64,000 nucleotides of DNA. Source: Paenibacillus glacialis. Lineage in GTDB: Bacteria > Bacillota > Bacilli > Paenibacillales > Paenibacillaceae. The position numbers were made by a program, and so were the translations under genes. The notes beneath the pieces were generated by a model. The model did no database searches and was not told the DNA's origin. It was given only the letters and a program-made list of their open reading frames with translations. How positions within the stretch are numbered: position 1 is the stretch's first letter; every line of letters starts with the position of its first letter. The DNA is taken from positions 62,001 through 126,000 of the forward strand of contig NZ_LVJH01000016.1 in assembly GCF_001637205.1 (NCBI RefSeq), in the 5' to 3' direction. This document shows positions 1 through 8,910 of this stretch, one piece after another.

Positions 1-941
1 CTAACCTAAGACCACAAGTTGATATTCTTATTCTTCTATCTCACTTAGGACTGCCAACAGATCGTGAACTCGCGATGAACTTAGAGGGAATAGATCTAAT
101 TCTGGGTGGACACACACATCATTTACTTGAAGAGCCCATATATATCGGTAGTACTAGTATTTGTGGTGCGGGTAAGTTCGGACAATTCGTAGGTAAAGTA
201 GTCATGGAGCGAGACTGTGAAGGGAGATATAAAGTGGTATGGGGAGGGTGCTTACCTGTTGATCCGATGAGAAAGGATGACAAGATAAATGCTGCTTTAG
301 AGATTCACCGCAAGCAAGCTAATGAGGTTTTACAGCGTACAATAACCGTAACGGACCATGTTTTATTGTTAAATGAAGAGGGTCAGGAATCCCCTTTTGG
401 TAATATTATGGCACAGTCATTACGCCAATTTACAAAGACTGAAGTTGCTATGGTTAATACAGGGCAGCTGTTAGGGTCTCTTCCGGAGGGGAATATTACA
501 GTGGGTATGTTACATCAATTATGTCCGTCACCCATTAATCCTTGCATTCTTAAGTTAAAAGGCAGTGATATTCGATATACGTTGGAACAAAGTTTGTTGT
601 CTGAATATAAGGAAAAGAAGATTTTTGGTTATGGATTTCGGGGGAAGGTATTAGGAAGTATAGCGCTAGATGGGGCAGAGGTCTTGTACGATAGTACCCG
701 AATCCCTTATGATAGGATAGTTAGCGTAAATATCAATGGTGTCCCATTGTGTGATGATCATGAGTATAGTGTAGGTACAATTGATATGTTCACTTTTGGA
801 ATAGGTTACGAAAGAATTGCTGAGGGTTCTGATAGAAGGTTTATTCTACCAGAATTTCTGAGGGACTTATTAAGTATTGAACTTCAACGTCCGGGTAGTC
901 TCGAGGATTGTCATGAGATAAGATGGTACTCAGTAGTCTAA
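1..941 (+). CDS. 5'-nucleotidase / metallophosphoesterase (YunD-like), 5' end outside window
   Basis: The reading frame is already open at base 3 and has no stop before 941, so this is the C-terminal part of a longer gene. Visible features are the tail of a calcineurin-type metallophosphatase domain (SHLG, then GGHTHH, a metal-ligand histidine motif) followed by a 5'-nucleotidase C-terminal domain (FGNIMAQSLRQ, MVNTGQL). Family knowledge: such proteins hydrolyse nucleotides or UDP-sugars; the B. subtilis relative YunD is cytoplasmic. The N-terminal metal site and any signal peptide are not visible, so substrate and location stay open. Confidence 0.85.
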   Translation, partial: NLRPQVDILILLSHLGLPTDRELAMNLEGIDLILGGHTHHLLEEPIYIGSTSICGAGKFGQFVGKVVMERDCEGRYKVVWGGCLPVDPMRKDDKINAALEIHRKQANEVLQRTITVTDHVLLLNEEGQESPFGNIMAQSLRQFTKTEVAMVNTGQLLGSLPEGNITVGMLHQLCPSPINPCILKLKGSDIRYTLEQSLLSEYKEKKIFGYGFRGKVLGSIALDGAEVLYDSTRIPYDRIVSVNINGVPLCDDHEYSVGTIDMFTFGIGYERIAEGSDRRFILPEFLRDLLSIELQRPGSLEDCHEIRWYSVV

Positions 942-1000
942 GTTATCAGGATTTCAACATATAATGGATCATTTGGAACAGAAACATTTAGGAGGATATA

Positions 1001-1828
1001 ATGGATACGATTACAGCAATTATTCTTGGGATAGTGGAAGGAATTACGGAGTTTATTCCAGTATCTTCAACGGGTCATATGATCTTAACTTCCAAAGCAA
1101 TGGGGTTTGATGATCAAACGGATATTATGAAAACTTTTGAAATAGTTATTCAGTTAGGAGCTATTCTTGCTATTGCTATTGTATACTGGCGCCGAATCTT
1201 GGGCCTACTTGGACTAAAACGTAAGGATAAAACAACCCTTGTGGGTTCACCATCAAAAGGGCTTGATCTTATACACGTGATATTGGGTATTGCACCTGCA
1301 CTTATTGTCGCTTTTTTTGCGAGAGATTTTATTAAGAGTTTGTTTAGTGCGAATACCGTTGTATGGGCATTAGTTGCCGGTGGTATATTTATGATCTTTG
1401 CAGAATGGTTCAATAAAACGAAATCAAAAGTAACAGCACATGATTTAGATGACTTAACATACAAGCAAGCTTTCTTGATCGGACTATATCAGATTATATC
1501 TGTTCTATGGCCAGGATTTTCACGTTCTGGTTCTACCATATCTGGGGGAATGCTGAGTGGAGTTAGCTATAAAGCATCAGCTGACTTCTCCTTTTTGATC
1601 GCAATTCCGATTATGTGTGCTGCATCGGGTTATGAATTACTCGATTCCTACCGATATTTCAATAGTGACACTATAGGATACTTTGCTATAGGATTTTTCG
1701 TAGCTTTTGTTGTTGCATACTTGGTAGTATTGGCTTTTATGAAGCTTATACAGCGAATTAGACTTACTCACTTTGCTATTTACCGATTTGTACTTGCAGC
1801 TGTATTTTGGATATTCATACTGAATTAA
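1001..1828 (+). CDS. uppP: undecaprenyl-diphosphatase (UppP/BacA)
   Basis: A 275-residue polytopic membrane protein with both signature motifs of the BacA/UppP family: EGITEFIPVSSTGH near residues 13-26 and WPGFSRSGST near residues 169-178, which form the phosphatase site. It dephosphorylates undecaprenyl pyrophosphate at the outer membrane face, recycling the lipid carrier for peptidoglycan and teichoic acid synthesis; overexpression gives bacitracin resistance in many species. AGGAGG lies 6-11 bases before the ATG. Length is typical. It may act alongside the bacitracin-type transporters at 55-63 kb, but nothing links them directly. Confidence 0.96.
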   Translation: MDTITAIILGIVEGITEFIPVSSTGHMILTSKAMGFDDQTDIMKTFEIVIQLGAILAIAIVYWRRILGLLGLKRKDKTTLVGSPSKGLDLIHVILGIAPALIVAFFARDFIKSLFSANTVVWALVAGGIFMIFAEWFNKTKSKVTAHDLDDLTYKQAFLIGLYQIISVLWPGFSRSGSTISGGMLSGVSYKASADFSFLIAIPIMCAASGYELLDSYRYFNSDTIGYFAIGFFVAFVVAYLVVLAFMKLIQRIRLTHFAIYRFVLAAVFWIFILN

Positions 1829-1918
1829 TCGCATCCAAGCGTATTTTTCTCGAGTGGGAGATCAATGTAACTGCTTTGATGTGTCATGACATTATTCATC
1901 CATGTAGGAGGATACACT

Positions 1919-3037
1919 TTGCGACTAGTACCTGTACAGATGCTTAAAGAAGGCATGAAGTTAGGCAAGAAAATATATAGTGCTGATGGAGTTACATTGT
2001 TAGCAGAAGGTGTGGAATTAACCAATAATCTGATTCGTAGATTAAAAGGGATTAGCATCGATTATGTATATATTCAAGACTTATTAACAGAGGACATTGT
2101 CATCCCTGAGGTTCTGCACGAAGAAACACGTCGCAAAGCTCTATATACCATTCAATCTAGTTTTAAAAAAATATCGGAGTCCACTGCTACCGGAAATAGT
2201 ATTGGTGGGTATCGTCATTTGGGCAAAGATTTCTCTAACGTGATGCAATCCATTCTAGATGATCTTAATAGCCAAGAAGTCACAATGATAATGCTTATGG
2301 ATATGAACCTAACAGATCATTATTTATACAGGCATTCGTTAAATGTATGTATATATACATTAATTCTAGGTGCTGCAAGTGGGTTATCTTACGAACAACT
2401 TAAGGTTCTTGGCATAGGATCTCTTCTACATGATATTGGGAAGACTCAGATTCCAATTAAGATATTGATGAAACCTGAAAGATTGGATGAGAAGGAATTC
2501 GAACAAATCAAGTCTCATACGGAATTAGGTTTTAAAATACTTAAAGACGAGCCTGGCATTCCTTTACTTGCAGCGCACTGTGCATTGCAGCACCACGAAA
2601 GATTGAACGGTACAGGTTATCCACGAGGACTTAAAGGTTCTGAAATCCATGAGTTTGCACAGTGGTTAGGGATGGCAGATTCATATGATGCTATGACTTC
2701 CCATCGTGTGTATAAGCAAGCTATGCTTCCACATCAAGCCATGGACCTCTTATATGGGGGTTCTGGTATTCTGTTTGATCAGATGAAGCTACAGGTGTTT
2801 CGTGATAAGGTCGCAATTTATCCACCAGGTATGAGTGTGAAGCTCAGTTCAGGTGAGACTGGTGTGGTAAGCAGAATACATCCAAGTATACCTCAACGGC
2901 CTGTAGTTCGTATTCTTACTAACGAATATGGAGAAGCACTGAAGGCGCCCTATGATATGGATTTGACGCTATCTCTGTCCATCGTCATTACACAAGTGGA
3001 AGGTCTAGACACGTTTCCCGAAGCAACGATTCAATAA
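1919..3037 (+). CDS. HD-GYP domain phosphodiesterase
   Basis: Predicted cyclic-di-GMP phosphodiesterase of 372 residues. The N-terminal ~120 residues form the small domain common in Firmicute HD-GYP proteins (opening RLVPVQMLKEGM); the HD-GYP domain follows with LLHDIGKTQIP near residue 168 and HHERLNGTGYP near residue 224, so HD and GYP residues are intact. No GGDEF or transmembrane segment is seen, so it is probably cytoplasmic. The TTG at 1919 is chosen over the ATG at 1886 because TAGGAGGA sits 7 bases upstream and family members start at this RLVPV segment. Substrate is inferred from family. Confidence 0.88.
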   Translation: MRLVPVQMLKEGMKLGKKIYSADGVTLLAEGVELTNNLIRRLKGISIDYVYIQDLLTEDIVIPEVLHEETRRKALYTIQSSFKKISESTATGNSIGGYRHLGKDFSNVMQSILDDLNSQEVTMIMLMDMNLTDHYLYRHSLNVCIYTLILGAASGLSYEQLKVLGIGSLLHDIGKTQIPIKILMKPERLDEKEFEQIKSHTELGFKILKDEPGIPLLAAHCALQHHERLNGTGYPRGLKGSEIHEFAQWLGMADSYDAMTSHRVYKQAMLPHQAMDLLYGGSGILFDQMKLQVFRDKVAIYPPGMSVKLSSGETGVVSRIHPSIPQRPVVRILTNEYGEALKAPYDMDLTLSLSIVITQVEGLDTFPEATIQ

Positions 3038-3402
3038 GAAACAAACAAAAATTCATGAAACAATGACATTGTGAAAGCTATTTCGACTGTGGTGCACAAA
3101 GAGGTGCCACTATCGCAGAAGTTGTCGTTGTAACATGGTTTTTTTGTTATATAGATTGAACTAAAGTTTGCGCTCACAACTTCAATCATTTCTAACATAA
3201 GTTCATGAATATAGGGGTTCGTCTTTAGTTCAATCTATATATGTATGATTATTTTGTGCCTTGGGATAATAATATATTTGAATGACTAACAAGTTTTACG
3301 TTACCAAGAAAAATGATTTAAAACCCTCTTCGTGATATGATATATAGTAAAACGTTTGTGCTTATTATATCTTTGGTTAATAAAGGGAACAGGGTGGCGA
3401 AT
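3038..3402. other. intergenic region with palindromic repeat element
   Basis: This gap of about 365 bases has no convincing gene. It holds a weak hairpin (GTGGTGC...GCCAC near 3090-3110) just after the HD-GYP gene, then the 92-bp palindromic element at 3149-3240, then an AT-rich stretch leading into the radical SAM gene. No clear sigma-A promoter was identified. Confidence 0.5.
3149..3240. repeat. 92-bp palindromic intergenic element, copy 1
   Basis: Bounded by a perfect 18-bp inverted repeat: ATATAGATTGAACTAAAG at 3149-3166 and its reverse complement at 3223-3240. The interior (CAACTTCAATC, TTCATGAATAT, GGGTTCGT) is also conserved in a second copy at 19861-19949. It could be a MITE-like mobile repeat or a transcribed structured RNA; the sequence alone does not decide. 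Confidence 0.75.
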
Positions 3403-4542
3403 ATGATTACAGAAGACAATACAAGATCTACGAACACGAAAACGATATCACCAAGTTATGATCAATGGGAACCTATGAATTCTCTTCGGAAGTATGGTCA
3501 GCATGTCCTGACTAGTGTAGAAATGACGGTTACTCATCTTTGTAATATGCGATGTGAACATTGTGCTGTGGGGGATATGTTGGTCATGAAAGAGTCGGAA
3601 TCTCTTTCTCTAGATCTGATGCTCAGGAGATTGGACCAAGTAGAACACTTGGAAACGATAAGTATGACAGGAGGAGAACCTCTATTTCGGAAACAAACCG
3701 TAGACGAAGTGATTGTTCCTCTGCTGAAATATGCGAAAGAACGTGGCATTAAATCTCAGATAAACTCCAATTTGACGATGGGTATGGATCGCTATGAGAA
3801 GTTACTTCCATATCTTGACGTTATGCATATGTCGTTCAATTACTTGAACGGAGATGATTTTCATGAGGTTGGATTTGCTAACAGTGGACATCCCGTAAGT
3901 AAGGAGGCGGCGTACCGTCTATATGACACGATGATTGAGAATACGCGTAAACTTACCGATGCAGGCATGTACATTTCTGCCGAATCCATGATTAATTATC
4001 GAACACATAAGAAGCTGGATAAGATCCATGAATTGATTGTAGAGATGGGTTGTCAACGCCATGAAGTTCATCCCATGTATCCGTCAAACTTTGCTTCAAG
4101 TCTTCCGGTATTATCCTTAGAAGATATGCGTAATGCCATATATAGTCTGCTTGATTCACGTGATGAGTCTGTATGGATGTTGTTCGGCACACTTCCATTC
4201 TATGCTTGTAGTGATCGGGAGGAAGATTTAAAGCTGCTTCGCCGATTAAAGGAGTCAAAGAATATCACAGTTCGTAATGATCCAGATGGTCGTAACCGTG
4301 TGAATGTAAATTTATTTTCTGGGGACGTGTATGTGACTGATTTTGCAGATATTCCTCCGTTTGGAAATATTAAAAATGAATCACTTGAGGATATATTTAA
4401 TCAATGGACTTACGGTCATCCCTTGAACCAAAAAGTGAATTGTCATTGTGATGCTGTTGGTTGCTGTGGTCCAAACTTGCTCGTAGCAGATATGTATTAT
4501 AAAGGCATTGATTTTAAATTAAGAACCGCAAACAGTTTATAG
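3403..4542 (+). CDS. yfkAB: radical SAM/CxCxxxxC motif protein YfkAB
   Basis: A 379-residue protein with the radical SAM cluster motif CNMRCEHC (Cys47, 51, 54), which binds the S-adenosylmethionine [4Fe-4S] cluster, plus MTGGEPLF typical of the fold. Near the C-terminus CHCDAVGCC (from about residue 347) gives the CxCxxxxC motif that defines the YfkAB family, a likely auxiliary cluster. The substrate of this family is not established. ATG 3403 is preferred; GTG 3394 and ATG 3337 are in frame, but the 3337 start would add a non-conserved hydrophobic leader and lacks a ribosome binding site. Confidence 0.88.
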   Translation: MITEDNTRSTNTKTISPSYDQWEPMNSLRKYGQHVLTSVEMTVTHLCNMRCEHCAVGDMLVMKESESLSLDLMLRRLDQVEHLETISMTGGEPLFRKQTVDEVIVPLLKYAKERGIKSQINSNLTMGMDRYEKLLPYLDVMHMSFNYLNGDDFHEVGFANSGHPVSKEAAYRLYDTMIENTRKLTDAGMYISAESMINYRTHKKLDKIHELIVEMGCQRHEVHPMYPSNFASSLPVLSLEDMRNAIYSLLDSRDESVWMLFGTLPFYACSDREEDLKLLRRLKESKNITVRNDPDGRNRVNVNLFSGDVYVTDFADIPPFGNIKNESLEDIFNQWTYGHPLNQKVNCHCDAVGCCGPNLLVADMYYKGIDFKLRTANSL

Positions 4543-4558
4543 AAAAGAGGCGTTCGTA

Positions 4559-5914
4559 TTGCATACAGAGTTTGCAATCGGGGAACTTACATTCAATATA
4601 ACTCTAGTATTGCTGCTTGTATTGTTAAATGGAGTATTCGTTGCGGCTGAGTTTTCACTTGTGAAAATACGTCAAACACGTATTACACAATTAGTCAGTG
4701 AAGGGAATAAGTTGGCTGGATTTGCTCTGAAAGTTAACAATAAGTTGGATTCCTATTTATCAGCAACACAGTTTGGAATCACCCTGACTTCTTTGGCTCT
4801 TGGGTGGCTTGGAGAGCCAGCTATTTCGAAACTTCTAGTGGAACCTATCATGTTTAAGTTAGGTGTTACCGATCCAACGCTCATTACAACGGTGGGTGTT
4901 GTGGTTGGATTCAGCCTGATTACCTTCTTACATATTGTATTAGGAGAATTAGCTCCCAAGTCAATAGCGATCCAAAGAACAGAAGCAACAGCTCTTGCAC
5001 TTTCTGCGCCTTTGATCTTCTTTTATAAAGTATTTTTCCCATTTATTTGGGTGTTGAATGCTTCTGCTAATACGTTGCTAAGGATCATCGGTATTCAACC
5101 TGCCACCGAGTCGGAAGGGGCTCACTCTGAGGAAGAAATCCGGTTACTAATGAATCAGAGTGCCCGAAGTGGCGTGATTGATAAAGAAGAAATGAAGCTT
5201 ATGGACAACATTTTTGAGTTCTCAGATTTGTTGGCTCGTGAGGTTATGTTACCTCGAACGGATATGGTTTGCTTATATGTGAATTTACCTCTTGAAGACA
5301 ACATAAAGATAATTAGTGAGACCAAGCATTCTCGTTATCCTGTTGCATTAGAAGATAAAGATCAGATTCTTGGTTTTATTCATATTACGGATCTTCTACT
5401 TGCGGACAAGGAACAACAAGAGGATCTTACATCCATGCTTCGACCGATATTAAATGTTCCTGAATCCATGGAAATCAGCCATGTCCTCCGCCTGATGCAG
5501 AAGAAACATGCTCAGCTCACACTTGTTGTGGATGAGTATGGTGGAACGGCGGGAATGCTCACAGCGGAAGAAATCCTAGAAGAAATCGTTGGAGATTTAT
5601 ATGACGAATTCGAGGATGATGAACGTGAGAATGTGGAAATTGATGGCGACATTATTTCAGTGAAAGGGAGGATGCTTATTGAGGATGTGAATGATCTGAC
5701 TGGCGTTGTGATTGAAGACGATGAAGTGGATTCCATCGGGGGATGGTTGTTCAAAGAACTTGAGGGCAGTCCTGCCAAAGGGAAAAGTGTACAGATCGGT
5801 AATTTCATATTTCAGGTAGAGGAATCGACACGATTGCGTATTACAAGGGTCATGATTCTGCGAGTTGACAAGAAGAAGGGTATAACCTTGGAACAAATGC
5901 AGGATGATCTTTAA
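4559..5914 (+). CDS. CNNM/CorC-family transporter (hemolysin-like)
   Basis: A 451-residue membrane protein with an N-terminal CNNM (DUF21) domain of about four membrane segments (residues ~10-180; FVAAEFSLVKIR near the start), a CBS pair (about 205-330; VDEYGGTAGMLT) and a C-terminal CorC/HlyC acidic domain (DDEVDSIGGWLF). Family members are implicated in magnesium or cobalt efflux and were long annotated as hemolysins. TTG 4559 follows AAAAGAGG with 8-base spacing. It lies 16 bases after yfkAB and 12 before ytvI, so co-transcription is likely. The transported ion is inferred only. Confidence 0.9.
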   Translation: MHTEFAIGELTFNITLVLLLVLLNGVFVAAEFSLVKIRQTRITQLVSEGNKLAGFALKVNNKLDSYLSATQFGITLTSLALGWLGEPAISKLLVEPIMFKLGVTDPTLITTVGVVVGFSLITFLHIVLGELAPKSIAIQRTEATALALSAPLIFFYKVFFPFIWVLNASANTLLRIIGIQPATESEGAHSEEEIRLLMNQSARSGVIDKEEMKLMDNIFEFSDLLAREVMLPRTDMVCLYVNLPLEDNIKIISETKHSRYPVALEDKDQILGFIHITDLLLADKEQQEDLTSMLRPILNVPESMEISHVLRLMQKKHAQLTLVVDEYGGTAGMLTAEEILEEIVGDLYDEFEDDERENVEIDGDIISVKGRMLIEDVNDLTGVVIEDDEVDSIGGWLFKELEGSPAKGKSVQIGNFIFQVEESTRLRITRVMILRVDKKKGITLEQMQDDL

Positions 5915-5926
5915 AGGATGTGAAGA

Positions 5927-6958
5927 ATGTCTGGGAAGCAATTATTATTTATTGCGTTAAGTCTTCTCTTCATCTATGGTCTCTTTACGATCGGTTCACC
6001 ATTTCTTCTCGCAGCATTAGTAGCGATCTCCATTGAACCGGCTAATATTGTCCTAATGCAACGGTTGAAGCTAAATCGAATCGCGGCATCTACCATCACA
6101 TGCACGTTGTTTCTACTATTGATTTTATTACTAGTATATATCTTGGGACTTCAAGTGTTTACTCAACTCGTCGAGTATTGGAAGAATGCACCTAGTTACT
6201 TCTCAAGCGCTAATGATTTTATTCAACAGGCGATTATTCAGGCAGAAGGTTTATTTGACCGTCTTCAGCCAGATGTGGCAACTAGTTTACAGCAGTTTCT
6301 ATCTAATCTGACTTCGTACGTTCAATCTTTGGTAAATACGGTTTCTTCTTCATTTCTGTCTTTTGCTAAAGGGATACCGGATATGTTTATATTCTTCATT
6401 GTGTTTTGCGTGGCTGTGTATTTGTTTAGTTTCAGTCTCGATACGATGCGTTGTAGTGTACTATCTTTCTTTGAAGAAAAGTCACAGAGCCAAGTGAATG
6501 ATGTGATCCATAGTCTCAAAAGGTCAATCTTCGGATTTCTAAGTGCCCAACTTATTCTAAGTATATCGACATATGTAGTTACGCTTCTAGGACTTCTAAT
6601 CTTAGGCGTATCCTATCCGTTAGCTGTCGCACTATTAGTCACCGTTGTTGACCTGTTACCCATACTGGGGGTAGGTTCGGTTCTAATCCCTTGGGCCATA
6701 TACCTGATGATTATTGGGAATACCTATACAGCTCTTGGATTAGTGATCCTCTTTATTGTGATTACGGTCTGGCGTCGTGTCCTCGAACCCAAAATTATTG
6801 GTGATGCAGTTGGTATCGGTGCGCTTCCTGCTCTAATCAGCATGTATGTTGGTTTCAAATTAGTTGGGGTTATCGGCTTCTTTATCGGACCGCTGGTCAT
6901 TATCATTTATATTGCTATGCGTAAAGCGGGTCTGTTCCATATTAAAATCAAGTTTTAA
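5927..6958 (+). CDS. ytvI: sporulation integral membrane protein YtvI (AI-2E family permease)
   Basis: A 343-residue polytopic protein of the AI-2E transporter-like family. Typical C-terminal features are LLPILGVGSVLIPWA, then RRVLEPKIIGDAVGIGALPALISMY in the last third. The central soluble stretch (about residues 75-150) lies between the first two and the remaining membrane segments. The similarity is closest to YtvI, a sporulation-associated membrane protein of unknown mechanism. In B. subtilis ytvI sits by fxsA and citZ; here it follows the CorC-type gene some 25 kb away. A hairpin and a terminator follow. Confidence 0.82.
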   Translation: MSGKQLLFIALSLLFIYGLFTIGSPFLLAALVAISIEPANIVLMQRLKLNRIAASTITCTLFLLLILLLVYILGLQVFTQLVEYWKNAPSYFSSANDFIQQAIIQAEGLFDRLQPDVATSLQQFLSNLTSYVQSLVNTVSSSFLSFAKGIPDMFIFFIVFCVAVYLFSFSLDTMRCSVLSFFEEKSQSQVNDVIHSLKRSIFGFLSAQLILSISTYVVTLLGLLILGVSYPLAVALLVTVVDLLPILGVGSVLIPWAIYLMIIGNTYTALGLVILFIVITVWRRVLEPKIIGDAVGIGALPALISMYVGFKLVGVIGFFIGPLVIIIYIAMRKAGLFHIKIKF

Positions 6959-6973
6959 ATCCATTCACCAAAC

Positions 6974-7013
6974 GAGATGATTAAGCTAAGTACGATATGA
7001 CTTAATCATCCCG
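6974..7013. terminator. hairpin after ytvI
   Basis: CGAGATGATTAAG (6973-6985) pairs with CTTAATCATCCCG (7001-7013) with one mismatch around a 15-base loop. No good T-run follows, so it is either a weak terminator or an mRNA 3' stabiliser upstream of the next hairpin. Confidence 0.5.
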
Positions 7014-7021
7014 TCCTATTT

Positions 7022-7072
7022 AAACTCCTTACGGGTAAAGCTGAATCTTCGGCCAAGCCAAGGAGTTTTTTT
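7022..7072 (+). terminator. rho-independent terminator after ytvI
   Basis: AACTCCTT at 7023-7030 pairs with AAGGAGTT at 7060-7067, with a smaller nested stem (GCTGA/TCGGC), followed by a run of seven T. It closes the yfkAB-corC-ytvI stretch before the cotJ operon. Confidence 0.7.
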
Positions 7073-7168
7073 GTCTTATTTCAGTTCATTTTCTGGGCTA
7101 ACGTCATATGCTAATTACAAAGACGCACGTCGCGCTACGTAATATGATCATTAAGGAGGAGACTTTTG

Positions 7169-7390
7169 TTGAACTCACAGATACGAAGTTATACACCATT
7201 TATTGGTCCGTTCGACCCATGTCCACCGTTGCTCTGCAGGACATTCTCGGTACCGCCAAATCAATTTATTAACTTCCAGCCATTGGGTTGGCCCCAGTAT
7301 AGCCTTTCTGAAGCTTTGAGACGTGGAACGCTCTGGCCCGCACTTTATAGCCCTTATACGGCTAGACAATCGCAAGGGGGGGCTTCTTGA
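7169..7390 (+). CDS. cotJA: spore coat-associated protein CotJA
   Basis: A 73-residue protein rich in proline and aromatic residues, with the CotJA pattern YTPFIGPFDPCPP and LSEALRRGTLWPALYSPY. First gene of the cotJ operon, which in B. subtilis is made in the mother cell under sigma-E and adds inner-coat proteins. Two adjacent TTG codons (7166 and 7169) can serve as start; 7169 has 8-base spacing from AAGGAGGA (7153-7160) and is preferred. Its stop overlaps the ATG of cotJB by one base, indicating translational coupling. Confidence 0.93.
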   Translation: MNSQIRSYTPFIGPFDPCPPLLCRTFSVPPNQFINFQPLGWPQYSLSEALRRGTLWPALYSPYTARQSQGGAS

Positions 7391-7656
7391 TGGAGTTTAC
7401 AGCGTGTGATGAACAGTTTTATGAATGGCTTGAACAGCTCCAAACCGTAGATTTTGCGCTTATAGAACTCAACTTATTTCTCGACACACATCCGGAGGAT
7501 CTGAAAAGTATTCAGCAGTACAACCAACTTAGCCAAGAAAGAATGCGGCTTGCGCATCAGTTCCAAGAAGTATATGGACCTCTGATGAATTTTGGTCATG
7601 CTTTTTCAAGATTTCCATGGCAATGGTCACAGTCCCCTTGGCCTTGGCAAGTCTAG
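7390..7656 (+). CDS. cotJB: spore coat protein CotJB
   Basis: An 88-residue protein matching CotJB (EFYEWLEQLQ-like start, ALIELNLFLDTHPED, then YGPL near the end). The ATG at 7390 shares its A with the TGA of cotJA, and a G-rich SD (GCAAGGGGGGG) lies upstream. Function in the coat is structural and poorly defined; CotJA, CotJB and CotJC are thought to assemble together. The terminal SRFPWQWSQSPWPWQ segment is unusually tryptophan-rich. Confidence 0.93.
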   Translation: MEFTACDEQFYEWLEQLQTVDFALIELNLFLDTHPEDLKSIQQYNQLSQERMRLAHQFQEVYGPLMNFGHAFSRFPWQWSQSPWPWQV

Positions 7657-7681
7657 AATCTAACGGAGGTGAGGTTTGTTC

Positions 7682-8251
7682 ATGTGGGTGTATGAGAAAA
7701 AATTGCAATATCCTGTAAGGGTTAGTAAGTGCGATCCCCAAATGGCCAGATATTTGTCTGAACAGTATGGCGGTGCTGATGGGGAATTGGCGGCTGCGCT
7801 CCGATACTTAAATCAGCGGTATACAATACCTGATAAGGTCATTGGTCTTCTGACGGACATTGGAACAGAAGAATTCGCTCATCTCGAGATGATCGCGACA
7901 ATGATCTACAAACTAACCAAAGATGCTTCAGTTGAACAATTGAAAGCTGCGGGCCTAGGTCCGCATTACGCGGCCCATGATAGTGCTCTTTTCTATGAGA
8001 ACGCAAGCGGAGTTCCATTCACCGCTGCCTACATTCAAGCGAAAGGTGACCCGTTAGCGGATCTGTATGAGGACATTGCTGCCGAGGAGAAAGCACGGGC
8101 TACATACCAGTGGCTGATTGATATGACCGATGATGTCGATCTGCAGGACAGTCTGAAGTTCCTACGTGAGCGTGAGATCGTACACGCTTTACGCTTCAAA
8201 GAAGCGGTCGAGATGATCAAGGATGACCGGCAGGAGCAGAAGGTGTTTTAA
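7682..8251 (+). CDS. cotJC: spore coat protein CotJC, manganese catalase family
   Basis: A 189-residue protein of the Mn-catalase fold. It opens MWVYEKKLQYPV, as in B. subtilis CotJC, and carries metal-ligand type motifs EFAHLEM (about residues 61-67) and EEKARATYQWL plus REREIVHALRF near the end. It is a coat component and may detoxify peroxide. ATG 7682 is chosen over TTG 7676 because of the conserved family N-terminus and the CGGAGGTGAGG site upstream. It lies 25 bases after cotJB and ends the operon. Confidence 0.95.
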   Translation: MWVYEKKLQYPVRVSKCDPQMARYLSEQYGGADGELAAALRYLNQRYTIPDKVIGLLTDIGTEEFAHLEMIATMIYKLTKDASVEQLKAAGLGPHYAAHDSALFYENASGVPFTAAYIQAKGDPLADLYEDIAAEEKARATYQWLIDMTDDVDLQDSLKFLREREIVHALRFKEAVEMIKDDRQEQKVF

Positions 8252-8295
8252 ATGTCAAAAGAAAATAAAGAATTAGACTGGTAACGCCCCATTAC

Positions 8296-8313
8296 GCTAA
8301 CGAGGCAGGTTAG
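8296..8313. repeat. CTAAC/GTTAG hairpin repeat, copy 1
   Basis: GCTAACGAGGCAGGTTAG, a 5-bp stem with a short loop, embedded in CCATTACG. Related copies lie at 9226, 52809, 53797 and 63930, all next to accessory genes. The flanking TTAGACT...CATTA matches the copy at 63930, so the repeat unit is longer than the hairpin. Confidence 0.6.
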
Positions 8314-8435
8314 TGGAAGAGTAGCCAAAATAAGCGGGATTTTCGACCGGTAAAGTAACGGTTTTTGTAATAATTTTATAATTACGGAATATTGCTGAAT
8401 AGAAAAAGAAAATTATTACAACTAGGAGGAATACT

Positions 8436-8909
8436 ATGGTATTCACTGCTTTGTGGACTCATGGCAATGCGGTCGTCCCCGAATCACCAGAACAGCTCGA
8501 CCAATTTACTCGTTATGGTTTTGGCACACAGGTGCAGACTAAAACGGGCACCAACCACTGGTTTCACGTTCCGATGCCCTCACCGGTATTAACAGGCACC
8601 TATCGCCCGAAACTTTTACGTGTCTTTATTCTATCAAATTCAGACATTAGTAGTTGCATTAGTAAAGTGCACATATATGATGGATCCAGGTTAGTGACAG
8701 AACGGAACCCACTCATTTGTGGGAACAAACTCACAATTCAGAACGATAATGCCATTCATTTTGCTACTCCGCCCTCGGGGCCGGGGGGGATTATTCCGGC
8801 CTTTCCGGGGCTCCCTATCTATTATGGGCTAGGCATCACGATGTTAATAGATGCTGGAACTTTTCCTAAAAGGTTCTTTTTCGCTGCATTCGGAGCCGAC
8901 TGGGAATGA
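8436..8909 (+). CDS. hypothetical protein, possible DUF6623-type
   Basis: A 157-residue protein with a strong ribosome binding site (AGGAGG, 8 bases before ATG). It opens with ALWTHGNAV, has a central GFGTQVQTKTGTNHWFHVPMPSP segment and ends FFFAAFGADWE. This pattern of WTHG, GFG and NWFH with a beta-rich sequence recalls a family of small uncharacterised bacterial proteins I associate with DUF6623, but I cannot confirm this. No signal peptide, membrane segment or catalytic motif is evident. It sits in a patch with a recombinase remnant, which suggests it was acquired. Confidence 0.7.
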   Translation: MVFTALWTHGNAVVPESPEQLDQFTRYGFGTQVQTKTGTNHWFHVPMPSPVLTGTYRPKLLRVFILSNSDISSCISKVHIYDGSRLVTERNPLICGNKLTIQNDNAIHFATPPSGPGGIIPAFPGLPIYYGLGITMLIDAGTFPKRFFFAAFGADWE

Positions 8910-8910
8910 G

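Noticed and set aside
7022..7072. Possible riboswitch before cotJA
   Set aside because: The stem with a nested hairpin and T-run is explained as the ytvI terminator; no conserved aptamer was recognised.
8252..8284. Ten-codon frame after cotJC (MSKENKELDW)
   Set aside because: Too short and without a clear ribosome site; likely chance, partly overlapping repeat flank.
8392..8592. 66-codon plus-strand frame overlapping the hypothetical gene
   Set aside because: Out of frame with the better-supported gene at 8436, which has a strong ribosome site.
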